Positions 46,407-57,790 of a DNA stretch of 64,000 bases are shown piece by piece (position 1 is the first letter of the stretch; every line of letters starts with the position of its first letter). The DNA lies in NCBI GenBank assembly GCA_022496805.1, contig CM040104.1, forward strand, positions 116,650-180,649, in the 5' to 3' direction. A program made the position numbers and the translations under genes. The notes under the pieces are model-generated. The model was not told the origin of the DNA and did no database searches. It was given only the letters and a program-made list of their open reading frames with translations. This stretch comes from Pohlia nutans (taxonomy: Eukaryota > Streptophyta > Bryopsida > Bryales > Mniaceae).

Positions 46407-48675
46407 ATGGCGGGGAGAGGAGAGAGTTTTGCAGGGTTCAAAATTGCAGAAAAGAAGAAGGTTCCAGACTTTGTTCTGCTGCACTCAGGCAATTTTGAAA
46501 TGCTGCGCACGGACCTGGTGACCATGGGGTGCAAAGAGTTTCTCTACCGGGCCTGGGACATCCAGGACACCGGGATGCTGGCTGAGTTAGTGGTAGGACC
46601 AATGGCGCCAGATTTCCGGACGAGTTACATCCGGGGAAAGTACCAGCATTGGACCCGGGGGGATTGGCGCATAATTTACAGCTTTCCGAATAGTTCCTCA
46701 GGGCTCAATGCAAGTGGGAAAGGCGACTCGGGTTGGGTGAAAGACCGGTTCACCCGGCTCTTGAAGAAGGACGGGTTTAAGGTGGAGCATTGCAAGACGC
46801 CCCAGGCGAAGCGTCTTCTTCAATTTCTGGTGCCCATTTTCAGCCCGGATAAGCCTACCACCATCACGATTAGATTGGTGAAAGATATCTACTCCGCGAT
46901 GCATTACAAGAAGACGATCGGGTGGGGCATTTTGGTGCAGGAGATTATCGACCAGGAGGCTTAAAAAATCGGTGGTACGTAAGGTTGCCCCATTGCTCCA
47001 TTTCTTTACCATCTGTATGACAAGCACGGATGCCTCTCGGATAGGGAGAAGGTGAAATTGGAGAAGCAGCCGGTTCCAGTAGACCGGAGCCCAGCCAGAG
47101 CGTGCGCGCCTCGTCCGGAAGGGAGAAGGAAACCGGATAAGGAAGTAAGCAAGGACGAAGAAGATGCAGAGGGCGAGTTGGGCGACCGAGCGAACCGGAG
47201 AGGTTAGAGGCGTCCCAACCGGTCGGTGCCAGAGGAACTCAACCGGAGGAACGCTGGAAAAGAAGGGAGGGCCCGAGACGAGAGGAACCGGGTCGCGCTG
47301 GGATCCAGCCTGAGGAGCTCCGGAAGAAGAGGGAAGACCCGGAAAGAGGCCAACTAGGAGGTGCAAGCACGTAGCCAGACGAGCGATAGAAGAGGAAAGA
47401 GGATCCGGTAGAAGGTAGGCAACCGGATGAGGGTGGCCCCTCCCGAGCGCGCATCAGGGGAGCACCAGCAGAAGAGGAAGCAGGTCATCCGGAGTGATAG
47501 AGGGGGAGAGGACTGTGAGATCCAAGAAGTTACCCCACCCCGGAAGAAGGCCAAGAACCGGATGACGACGACCCCAGTGAACGGCCGAGGTGTCCGTCCC
47601 ACCGAGGAAGCTGGTCCAAGCAGCCGCAAAAAGAATGTGAAGGAGAAGGCGAAGCGGAAGCGGAAGTCAGAACCGGAAGAGGAAGAGGAAGACTCTGAGG
47701 AGGAGGAATCTGAAGAGGAGGAAGACCGGGAGGAAGAGCCAATCCGGAGGGAAGAACGAGCTCAGGAAGCAAGACCAAACCAGGAGGCACACGAGAGCAC
47801 GTTGGTCCTCGCAGAACCAGCGGACGTCATGCTCCTTCCCATCCGGACGGCCATGGAAATGGTAGAAGAGAGGTACACTCCACTGTACATAGCAACGAGG
47901 GGAGTCGGGAACGTCCTCAAGTGCAAAAAGATGGAGGAGTACCCGGAAAGGGTCAAGAAGATCACACGGGAGGTGGACCAGATTCGCAAGGAGTCGGCCA
48001 AGGCGACCCTGCTCATGCTGGAGCAGAAGAACGAGTTGGACTGGATGAAGAAGACCGTCCGCAAAATGGAGCAACACGATCGGACCAGCCTTTAGCAAGT
48101 CGCCCGGTTGTTCCAACCGGATGGAGAAGTACAAACCAAGGCGAGGCTGTACGATGAGAAGGTAATCCAACCGGGGGTAGAAGGGGCAGCGCGGGTAAAA
48201 AACATTGTGAAAGAGTACGCTCCCAAAGTGGAGGAGGCGTTGGCCGGCTTCCGGGCACAGGTGGCGGAAGTACTCGCAAGGTGCCCACCCGTACCCAAAC
48301 CGAAAGTGGGTGAAACTAGCAACAGGGGAGGGAGAGTTCCTTTGTCCGGAAGCGAGCTACTCAAGACCTTCCGGTTGTCAGTAGATGCGCCCCAGGCAGA
48401 GGATTTAGACCGGATGTTAGTTGCCCAAAGCTCCACTTCGGAACAGACTTCCCGAGCCGTGGAAAATGTGAAGCCAGTTCAGGCAGCAAACCAAGGAGAG
48501 GCAAGTTAAGTTGGCTTCCTGAATCCGGAGGAGGGGATGGTGGAGATGGGTATCCAACAGGGTGAAGAGGGAGGACCAGAGGTGGATCAGGAGGTAACCC
48601 TGACGGTCAACCGGACGGTGCGCAAGGAGGCGAACCAGAAGATGAACAATAAGAGGAACGCGGTGAGCCCGTGAG
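46407..48675 (+). pseudogene. LTR-embedded ORF, copy B (plant transposon-protein-like)
   Basis: About 755 codons in a few long frames. I place the start at MAGRGESFAG by alignment with copy A; the open frame extends 121 codons further upstream without a conserved start. Blocks: TMGCKEFLYRAWDIQD, VKDRFTRLLKKDGF, KRLLQFLVPIFSPDKPTT, TIGWGILVQEIIDQEA, then a TAA and a frame slip before GCPIAPFLYHLYDKHGCL. After a damaged charged linker (46,960-47,430) the next long frame has PPRKKAKNR, an acidic E/S run, a coiled-coil stretch (KKITREVDQIRKESAK) and a stop at 48,095, then FQPDGEVQTKARLYDEKV to 48,509. Similarity in layout to PF20167/ATHILA-like proteins is recall. No reverse transcriptase, protease or integrase motif. 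Role unknown. Confidence 0.55.
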
Positions 48676-48982
48676 CGAACCGAGTGTTCTAGAGCAGGAG
48701 GAGCAACAAGAGGAAGAAGGCGAAGAGGAAGAAACGGAGGAGTAGCGGCTCGGAAGATCCGTTGGGTGGTTAGGATCCGGATTTGGTGGATCCGGCTTAG
48801 TAGGAAGCTTTTGAGTAGGTAGGTTAGATCTCTTTTTGTGAATAGGCCTTTTAAGATTTCAAGTGCTAGAGGTAGTTTAGGATAGGAACTGAACCGTGGG
48901 GAGAGCTCCCCGGATTTCCGGATCCCGGGATTTTAGGATCTGAGGATTTCTCGGATCCGGGCGTTTGGGGTTTGCTTCTTAT

Positions 48983-49005
48983 CAAGGAATGTTCTTCATT
49001 CCTTG
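48983..49005 (+). promoter_or_regulatory. conserved stem-loop in LTR, copy B
   Basis: CAAGGAATG and CATTCCTTG form a 9-bp stem with a 5-nt loop, followed by GGGTCTTTT, exactly as in copy A. The flanks are less conserved than the stem. Confidence 0.6.
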
Positions 49006-49815
49006 GGTCTTTTTTGTGTACCATTGTTCCCTTGTAAATGATCATAGATGCACATTTTCTACAAGCTGTGTGTGTGTGTGTGTTGTTGCTTGAGACAGTG
49101 GTCCAATTAGTCCCTTGGTAACCGGAAGGACTAACCGGGTTCTGGTGTAGATTCAATTAAGAGACCGGATAGAGGATTTGGGGGGAGTTAGAGGTTGTTT
49201 GAATGTGGGGTTTTCTATGCCCGGTTGCAGGGGATAATCCGGATTAGTGGCTGAGTGGATAGGAGGGGGTACTCCGGTCCTATCAGAACTCCACGACCGG
49301 TAGTCCAGTCGAGGTGCTAGCACCTGGGTAGATCGTGTAATAGAGGGGTACGGAATAGCCAGAGTAAAATAGACCGTTAGTAACCCAACTAATTCTGGAC
49401 ACCCCGGATAGTGTCCACCCTGGTTAGCAAGTCGTTGTAGTATTTTGAGAGAAGGGGGAAACTGGGTTGCGCTTGTGTGACCGGGTGTGGGTTTGGGAGA
49501 AACCTGCAATGGAAGTGCAGTACGGAAAGTACCCGGATTGAGGAGTTGAGATAGGGTAACCGGAAAGTAGTGAAGTTCCCATCACTAAAATCAGGAGGGA
49601 AGGGTGTGTGTTTAAATCCAGTTCCACTAAATGCAAATGGAGAACCCTCTGAGGGAAAACAGAGGCTAAAATAAACCGGGTTAAGTTGCTAGGATAAACC
49701 GGGCAGAGCAGGGCTGGATGAACTTCCAATCCGGAAGGAACCGGATCTAGCCACTACCGGATCAGTCAGTAGTAAAAGATCCGGTTTAGTAGGGAAAGAA
49801 GAAAGGTTAGCTGGT

Positions 49816-52132
49816 ATGAGCGTTTTGATCGTCGCCAGTCAAAAGCCCATATGTCTGGCGGTTGGGTGGGTGAATTATAGACGCGCGCAATGAACTCTTA
49901 TTAATCTAGGCGTGTGTGTGAGGTTTTTCCTAAACCCTAGTTTTAAAACCCTAAATTGCCTAAACTTCTAATAATGAATTGGCCGGTGAAAATCGGGCAG
50001 CACTTCCGTGCTATAACCCTCCCCAAATCAAATTCATCCACGAACAATACCAAAGGAACAACAAGTTCAAAGCAATCACGATTGACAATACTTACTCACA
50101 ACAATTATACAAAAATTAAAAGAATGCACACAACAATTTCTTAGGCAATTACAATCACCACATTCAACTAGCAATATTCAATTCAAGCACTCTAATTACT
50201 AATAAGTCTAACTAGTATCAATAATGTCTAAAAATATAGGAAATGAAGATGGGGAGGCTCTCTCTCCGTAATGTCACTCTGTCCCTCCGTAATATCACCG
50301 AGAGAAGACAGAGCCTGTGATCGCCGGCTATGGCGACGTCGCAGCTTCTTCGTCGTCTCCCTGATTTTGGTCGTCCTTGCTGAATTGCTCGTCCGTCGTT
50401 GTTGTCTCGTCTCCCTGATTCCGTGATCGCCGCCGCCTTCGTTCCTTGCTACTCGAATTCGTCGCCGTCTCCTTCAGCCAAATTCGCCGTGCCGATTCTC
50501 TTCCGTCGTGATCTCCTTTGCTGCTAGTCATGGTCTCGTCTTCATGGCTCGTCATCGATGGCCGCTGTCCACGCTGCTGCAGCCTGGTCGCACCCCCGTG
50601 ATCCTCGTCGTCTTCAATTCGCCTTCTTGATCGTCGTCGTTTTGTTCTTTCCTCTGCCGTTCCGTTGTCTTCGTGATCTTCGTCGTAAATTCTTTTGGGC
50701 TCGGTCGCCTACCGTGTTGATCACCGTGGTCGCCCTCGCTGCATGCTCGACCTTTGTGGTCGTCTTCTGAATCCTTGTCGCCGTTGATTCGCGCTGTTGG
50801 TGTTCGTCTGGCTGTCTTGGTCGTGTTTGCTGCCGTCGTTCTTCACACGCTGGTCTTCTATCACTCATCATTCGCCGTGGTCGTATTGGGCGCTGCCTCG
50901 TTTCCCCGCAGTCGCCCTGAAAAGTCGGCGCTGCAGCTCCCGAACACTGCCGCGTAATCGCCGTGGTCTCCGTCTCGTCAATGTCGCCCTGCTCTCGCTC
51001 ACACTGCCAAGGTCGCCGTTTCCGCCTACGCTGGTCTTCGCCTTCTGTTGCTCGTCGTTCTCAATTCGCCGTCGTCCTTGGATGCTGGCCGTCGTTGCCT
51101 TCTTTTCTGTCGGCCTCGCCGGTCTCACCTAGCTCGTCGCTTCCTTGCTGCCGGAACTCTTTTCTGTGAAACTTGCTGATGAATTCGCCCTGTAGCCCGT
51201 CTGGGCTGTCGTGATTTCTAGCTGCTGAATTTTTGCCCCTCGACATTGCCCTGTCGCTCACCGGCTGACCACAAGCCCCGTCTCCAGAACAGCTACTACT
51301 CACAATTCCCTTACAACAATCTTTTTTGTAATTCTTTCGAGACTCTTCCTAAAAAGCTAAACACTTCCAAGCCAACAACTCTAATAATTTTTATGATTGT
51401 TTCTCAAAAACTCTACTCAAAAACCCCAACTCAAAAATACAAGATCTAGATCTAAAAAACAAGAGCGTCTCTCCCTCTCTCTCAAAACTCCTACGGGATC
51501 AGAAACACAATGAATTGGCGGGGATGGAAGCGGCACGAGTGGGATTTTGAATCCCACCCCAAATTACATCCATCTACTAGGAAAATTCATCCCTTCTAAA
51601 TTCCATCCTAAATCCTAAACTCCCAGTTAACCCCCACTTAATCGGGAGTACAACACTACACTAATCCACTAACATAAAATAAACTCATTCTAATAGACTA
51701 AATAATAAACTCAACAATAAGTTAATAGAATAAGACTAAAACAATAGGAAATTGGAAGCCTAAAATAACAACCACAAATAATAGCTCAAGCAACTAATAA
51801 AATAGACTAATCAATTAGACTAAACTAATTGACTAAAATGACAAGAAATACAAATAGAATAAAATCATCGACTAATGGACTAAAATAAAAGGGAAACGGC
51901 CCAATTGCACATAATCAATCAATCAAATCGTTAGAAGCAAATAAACACACAAAATTATCTAGATAAAAAGGAATCTAAAATTGCCAATCAAAACCGAACA
52001 CTAAATGCAACCAAATCCGGAAATTTGTCTAACCGGCTAAAATGTCCCGGTTAGACAAATGTAAATTGCTAAACAAATCAAAACTATAGAATTAAGAGTT
52101 TATTACTAACGTGAACCGTTTCGACGGTTCAC
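49816..52132. mobile_element. insertion in LTR copy B, 2.3 kb, unclassified
   Basis: Copy A is uninterrupted at this site (GTTAGCCGGTAG). Here AGCTGGT occurs on both sides (49,809-49,815 and 52,133-52,139), a 7-bp candidate target duplication. The interior holds teloboxes near 49,935, a GC-rich CGTCGT/TTCGCC-rich block at 50,300-51,260 and an AT-rich right half. Many overlapping frames in the GC-rich block are low-complexity shadows on both strands, none recognisable. The right end is a hairpin. Confidence 0.55.
52111..52132. other. perfect 9-bp hairpin with TTCG loop at the insertion's right end
   Basis: GTGAACCGT and ACGGTTCAC pair perfectly around TTCG, an exceptionally stable tetraloop in RNA. 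It ends exactly at the right duplication. Terminal hairpins occur in Helitrons, but there the end is CTRR and no target duplication forms, so this does not fit well. Confidence 0.6.
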
Positions 52133-52307
52133 AGCTGGTGATATAAAGAGAGGACACCACCAGCCCGATCTAATCTCCGGAAACCTCCCACTTCACAGAG
52201 TCTCTGCGGAACGATAACCCGGAAATCACCTCTACGAGCATTCTTAATACAAAAAAGTGCTCTCTAGGGGATTATCCAGTATCACGTGCTACAACACGGA
52301 CAAATTT

Positions 52308-52325
52308 TGGCGCCGCTGCCGGGGA
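52308..52325 (+). other. primer-binding site complementary to tRNA-Asp
   Basis: TGGCGCCGCTGCCGGGGA differs at one base from the sequence complementary to the 3' end of plant tRNA-Asp, used by Athila and Tat-type Ty3/gypsy elements to prime minus-strand synthesis. It lies 11 bases after the LTR end TG...ACA, fixing the right boundary of the LTR. Confidence 0.85.
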
Positions 52326-52728
52326 TTCTAAAGGTGGGAAGCGAAGGAGACGTCCGGATTCTAGAAGCACGGAAGACGCGGAGGCTGAGCTGCAACCGGT
52401 TGCACTAGAGGAGATCCTACCTATGGAAGTCGCAAGTGCGAGTCCATAGGGAAGAGGACAAAGATTCGAGGGTTACTAGATTCGCTTCATGACTCAAGGG
52501 CAATCTAGTAAAATTGACGCAAGAAGGATTACACGATCCGTACGGAAGAGAGCGAGCGCCAGCGGCGTGCCTACAGCGTTGGCAAGAGAGTTTAATCCTC
52601 TGGGAGAAGAGACATTCTGTGGCACTCGACCGAAGGAAGTCGTTGTTTTGGTTGTAGAGCATTACGGTCTGGGTTTTTAACCGGAAAGTGACGCCCACCC
52701 GGATTGAGAAGAAGAAGAAGAAGCTCCC

Positions 52729-54118
52729 ATGGAGGTGGTATGGAGAGGTCCACTCACACGGTTGAAGTATAACCGGTTTAAGGGAGATGGGGAGACTGAC
52801 GTGGATGATTGGTTGGATGAGTTTGTAGCCACTGCCCGGACTAACCAGGAAGATCCGGAATCCAGACTTCGGGTGTTTACCGGACTGCTTTAGGGAGAAG
52901 CCCTGAAATGGTATTTGGACATTCCAGTAGAGGTCAGGGAAGATTGGGATAGGTTGACCAACGCTTTTGTCCGGACTTTCCAGGAAGCTGGAGGGGAGGC
53001 CAGAGGCCTCGGGCATTTGAATACGATGACCATGAAGAATACGGAATCCGTCCGGAAGTACGGACAGCGGGTGAAAGGGCTTATTCATAAACTCACCACG
53101 AAGATTGCCCCCAGTGTGCAAGTAGAGTGGTACGTGGCCGGATTTCCCAAGGAGATGGGATTCCACATCCGGTTGAGCAGACCGGCTAGCCTCCGGGAGG
53201 CTACGGAGGGTGCTAAAAACTATGAGAATTCAGCTCAGTCACTCCCGAAGTCGCTCAAGAGGAGTGACCAGAAAGAGGAGAAAGGGAAGAAGCACCGCCA
53301 CCGAGGCCGGAAGAAAAAGAAAAAGTATTCCGAGTCGGAGAGTTCGAACAGTTCCAGCAGCTCGGATAGCAACATGGAGGAATCTGAGAGCTCGGAAAGC
53401 GAACCAGAGCCAAAATATGGTAGGGCGCACGACTCTTAGGTGGTCAGATCCGGACGAGACAAAGTTACCGTGAGGATCAAGGGTAAACAAGAAGACGTGA
53501 TGAGAAGCATCAAGGATTCACTTGAAGTAATCCGGGTGAACTTGGCGGATAATCAAATGTCGAGGAAGATTGTTCCTACCAGCCGGGCTAATGTTTGGTG
53601 TTCGCGTTGCAAGGACCATGGTCATTTTGCCAGCGAGTGCATGCAACCGGTTTCTAGGAGGTCGGTCCAGTTCGTGGATCCGAAAACCGGAGTGTACTAC
53701 ACTATTTCGAACGAAGAAGACGAGGAGGATATGCAACCGGTTTACCAAATTTAACCCGGGTACGGAAGAGGATGAGGGCAGGCACCTTGACCCCCAAACG
53801 TACCCCCTAGGAGTTTTCCGGGAGCAGGATCGAGCACGAATCCGGGAGGCCAGCCGATCGGGTATGCGGAAAGTGTCATCTACTGCTACAAGTGTGAAGG
53901 ACCTGCGCACTACGCCAACAGCTGCATGCTACCTTCATCACAACAGGGTGGGATGTTGCAACTTCCGTGCAAAAATTGTGGGAAGTACGGACATCCGGGA
54001 ACTCAGTGCCCGGAGCCGCCGCAGCCACGGGTGCTATTCGAAACAGTGGATGTACCACCAAGGGAGCAAACCAGACTCAATTATGGCCATACGGCCGGAG
54101 TGCAGAATCCGGAAAAAT
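52729..54118 (+). pseudogene. Ty3/gypsy gag with three CCHC zinc knuckles, broken
   Basis: Start at MEVVWRGPL after a GAAGAAGAAG run. The capsid-like Retrotrans_gag region contains GEALKWYLDIP, DWDRLTNAFVRTFQ and VRKYGQRVKGLI. A Ser/Glu/Lys-rich linker follows. Two in-frame TAG codons (52,891 and 53,437) interrupt one continuous frame to 53,754; a frameshift then leads into a second frame ending at 54,118. Zinc knuckles with exact C-x2-C-x4-H-x4-C spacing are at about 53,608 (CSRCKDHGHFASEC), 53,883 (CYKCEGPAHYANSC) and 53,967 (CKNCGKYGHPGTQC). Gag packages the element RNA. No protease or polymerase follows, so the element is truncated or non-autonomous. Confidence 0.85.
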
Positions 54119-54935
54119 GAAATTGTGAAGTGGAGCTACCAGGGGAGGAGATTACGGTGAATCCACTGCGACGGGTTGGATATCAAACATCTGCACATCA
54201 AGTGATAAGGTTAGAAATTGTCAACAATAGTCAGATGTAGTGTGAGATAACAACAGACGATGCCGATGGTCAATTGACTACTGGGACAAGGAAATGAGTG
54301 TTCCATGGCCGCGATCATGCATTTTATCCCGGCAGCCACGCATAGCACAGATCGGACGCTTCCTTCCTCGTGGTCAATTTGTGGAAGCTTCATAATGAAA
54401 TGCAAGTACACGCACGAAAAACAGTATTTTTTTTCGCTTTTTCATAGTAAAAAGCCAGAACTACATTCGTTGCTAGAGAAAATGGGGAACTCCATCCTAA
54501 GTTCGTCTTCGTGCATGTTGACCTCCCTTACAGATCCCACCCGCTCTGTGGACTCCGAAGAACAAATTTCCTTCTTTCAATTCATTGCGTTTGCTATCTC
54601 GGGATTCCAGAAGTACAAGATGCTAACAATGTTGCCTTTTTTCAAGATCCGGGATGAGAAGAAATATGTCTCTGCTGACGCTCGCACGTATCGGCTCTCC
54701 ATATGCAAATACCCTTCAGGGTCTCATTCTCATTCGTGCAATGGCAAATAACCATCCAATGCGGTGGCCACCTGCCATAGCCGCTTCCTTGCAGTATCTT
54801 GGAGAGAATCAACTCGTACCTACGATCAACTCCCACATCCTCGTGCTCCAACCATCTGTCGATTACGTGCATATCCAATACGGCTCCATGGAAATGAAAA
54901 TCTTTTGATCTTACAACATCCCATGCTTCAGGGTC
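54119..54935. other. post-gag region, unassigned, with a minus-strand coding scrap
   Basis: Retrotransposon similarity fades by about 54,230. On the minus strand 54,930-54,642 reads through DPEAWDVVRSKDFHFHGAVL and DMHVIDRWLEHEDVG to GRWPPHWMVICHC, which looks like former coding sequence of unknown family. The remainder to 54,640 shows no open frame of note. Confidence 0.35.
54642..54878 (-). pseudogene. unrecognised coding fragment
   Basis: A 78-codon frame with MHVIDRWLEHEDVGVDRRYE and CHCTNENETLKGICIW. The frame remains open upstream to about 54,930, where LTR copy C begins, so the LTR may have inserted into this gene. Family unknown. Confidence 0.3.
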
Positions 54936-55239
54936 TGTCGAACCTCGTTTTCTCCAAAAGCAGGCAGTTTGGGTTTTTAGGGCAGTAAGGGGTAGCCCCA
55001 GCCGTTATAAAGGGCATTTACTCCGCACTACACTACACAAAGAAGATCAAATGGGGCTTCGTGGTGCAGCGGAATGTCAATCGGGAGGCGTCAAAAATCG
55101 AAGGTACAAAGGGTTGCCCCATTGCTCCTTTCCTTTATCATTTGTACGCCAAGCACGGATGCCTCACGGAGAGGGAGAAGGCGAGGCTGGAGACGCAACC
55201 GGTTCCGGTAGAAAGGAGCCCGGCCAAGAAAAAGGCGGC
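54936..55239 (+). mobile_element. LTR copy C, internally deleted and cut by a CACTA element
   Basis: Left edge TGTCGAACCTCGTTTTC and the TAGCC block with a TATAAAG box match copies A and B. At about 55,015 the sequence jumps to the equivalent of 46,890 in copy B, deleting roughly 0.85 kb including the ORF start. The remaining frame still reads SKIEGTKGCPIAPFLYHLY without the stop present in copy B. It ends at the CACTA terminus. Confidence 0.7.
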
Positions 55240-55266
55240 CACTATAAGAAACCCGTGTTTTTTGTG
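55240..55266 (+). repeat. CACTA terminal inverted repeat (left end)
   Basis: CACTATAAGAAACC followed by CGTGTTTTTTGTGATG. The same 14 bases start the internal end at 58,441. Confidence 0.75.
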
Positions 55267-56089
55267 ATGTTCTGAAAAATTGCGTCGTGTCTTTCTCATG
55301 TCATCATGTTAGTCGCTTGTGTCTCAGCGAACGTAAGGATGTCCACGCGGTACTTTGCTACACTTGCCTATATGGTTTGTCGGTCCACCCGTGTGTGCCT
55401 CAAAACGCGAAGATGTTGGCAGAAACGTGCCCGTTCCGTAGGACGTGTCGCAGGACATCCTGGGCGACGCAGAACTGCCACGTTGGCAAGGCAATCCCGT
55501 TTCACCGAGGGTAAGTTTGGAAAAGTTACTGGTGTGCGAGGTAGAATGCAGCCCGGCTGTAAAAAAAACAGCATAATGGGCAGCGGTTTGCAAGAGCAAA
55601 AGGAAAAATGCATCCTCTTATTAAATACTCTTTATTTTTTTCCCGTTTTAATGTAATTTTATAATACCACTACATTTAGAATATTCATTTTATTTTCATT
55701 ATTTTGCACTCTCAGAATTTGTCATTTGTCAATTTCTTATAATAGTCTTAAATAATAATATTTTAATGATAATATTATAATATATTCATAATACAAAATA
55801 TTTTAATAATAAAATAAAATAAAATAAAATAAAAATATACTATATTATACATTAAATTCATTTTTTACATTAAAATATTAGAATATTATTATTTTAATAT
55901 TAAAATATTATTAAAAATGTGTTGTTGCCAAAAATAGACTTTTATAAAATACTATGATTTTTTAAAATTTATGGTACAATATACACATGGACATATTATT
56001 CATTTCAGAATTTACAATTCTTCATCTACATGGCAAGCAAAATTCCATGTCAGATGAGCTCACACATTATACTATTCACGATGGCGAGA

Positions 56090-57790
56090 GTAACGTCCAC
56101 ATGTTTCGGTGGACATCCTCTGGTATGTCCGCGATGACGTCCAGGAAATGCAACAATGTCCCTAGCAGAAACGTCCACGATGTGTCTGCAGACGTCTCAA
56201 ACGGTGTCTCTGTAGACATCCTTGAAGACATCCGAAACAACATCATTCAAAGAGAACGTCCATATGCATTCATGTCTCACTCGATGTGCGAGGTGTCTCA
56301 AATGTCATCCGTAATGAAGCACTCCGAACGTGTGCTATGACATCCCGGCAGACATTTGTATGTTGTTGGTGACATGTCCGCGATGACATCTGCGACGATC
56401 GGGCCCGCGTCTCCAACATTGTATTCATGGATGTCCAGAGGGATGTCCCATCAAACATCTGCGACGACTTTCCTGATGCTGCAGGATGTCTTGGCAGAGA
56501 CGTCCACTATAACACGGTAGAGGACGTCGCTGACGTCGGCGATCACAGCGCACGATCACGTACGACACAAAACAGGACGTTGTAGAGATCGTCCACTGGA
56601 ACACTTAGATGTCCCATGGAACGCAGCAGTATCTCTGAGGCTGAGACGTCATGTATGCTTCTGCAGAGCTCACAAAGGGTGTCTCTCTAAACATCCGTGA
56701 GAATGCATCTGAGACTACATGTGAGACCTGTGGATGCACAAATGTCTCAGGCGATGTACGCGTTCTCTCAGGGGTCATCCGTGATGGCGCGCTCCATACG
56801 TGTGCTAGGACATCCCGGCATGCATCCGCATGTTGTTGGTGACGTGTCGGCGATGATATCTGCGAGAGACGGGCCTGCATCTCCATAGAAACGTTTGCGT
56901 GGGATGTCTGCTGTGATGTCCAACCTTACATCGCCCCAGTCATCCAACACGCACGTATGCGTGTTTGCTGAGACGTCCATTGCGACACGGCAGAGGACAT
57001 AGCGGACGTCCATAATGACATGGCACACCACATCCGTCACAATCGCAGACATCAGACAGATCATCCATCGGAACGGTGGGTCGTCTCACTCAACATAGGT
57101 GGATGCCTTTATCTGTAACGTCCAAGATGCTTCTGCAGACGTCACATACAGTGACTCTCCGGACATTTGTGAAGACATCGAACGCCAGAGACAAAACCAT
57201 GTCCAAGCACGGATGTCTTAGATGACATACAAGATGTCCGAGAGGTCATCCGTGATGGCGCGCTCCAAACGCCTCGTGGGACATCCCGCTGTACATGAGC
57301 ATGTTTTTGATGACATGTTAGCGATGACATCCGCAACGACGGGGCCCGCGTCTCGATCATCGTGATCAAGGATGTCCATACGGATGTCTCATCAAACATT
57401 GCCGCATACATCCGCCATGTATCAGGGCGTCTTCAAAGGACACCCAATGTGACACGTTAGAGGACGTCGCTCACGTCTGCGCTGACATTGCACAAGCACA
57501 TATGTCACACTGCAGGACGTCCCCAATAACGTCCCCCGTGACTGCTAAACGTATCCCTGAACATAGCTCTATGTCTCCAGCTTAAACGTCCGGGATGTTG
57601 TTACAGACATTACAGAGGGTGTCTCTGTAGACATCCGTATGACATCATGCGCGACATAAGAGAGAACGTCCGAGCACGACTCTCTCAGTTGATGTACGCA
57701 ATGTCTCAGCGGTCATCCACAACGCTCTGGACGTGTCCTGTGACATCATCTTGTTCATGCGTATGTTGTAGAAGACGTGTCAGTGATGAC
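56090..57790. repeat. 470-bp tandem array, about 3.6 units, GAYRTC-rich
   Basis: The landmark CTCC-A-ACGTGTG (or variant) is at 56,322, 56,792, 57,262 and 57,725. Units share TCTCACTCRATG, GTGTCTCT-GACATCC and GATGACATCYGCRACGA. It aligns with the array at 300-1,760, which keeps the same period. Frames inside are repeat translations. Confidence 0.8.

Larger units (their letters stand above)
45958..52296 (+). mobile_element. long 5' LTR (copy B) of the Ty3/gypsy family, ORF inside
   Basis: Starts TGTCGAAC and ends GCTACAACA, that is TG...CA, 11 bases before a tRNA-Asp primer-binding site. It is collinear with copy A through TATA box, ORF, hairpin and CCGG-rich tail. Of its 6.3 kb, 2.3 kb is a later insertion (49,816-52,132), leaving about 4.0 kb, similar to copy A without its MITE. 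The left edge cuts the spliced gene on the minus strand. The matching intact 3' LTR is not in the window. Confidence 0.7.

Noticed and set aside
45958..48700. Interpretation of the 46.4-48.7-kb ORF as an envelope-position gene upstream of a shorter LTR
   Set aside because: Not fully excluded, but three independent copies share the same left end with a TATA box, which fits an LTR left terminus better than three identical truncations.
50300..51303. Several overlapping frames in the GC-rich block of the 2.3-kb insertion
   Set aside because: Low-complexity CGTCGT/TTCGCC sequence is open in most frames on both strands; no motif recognised.
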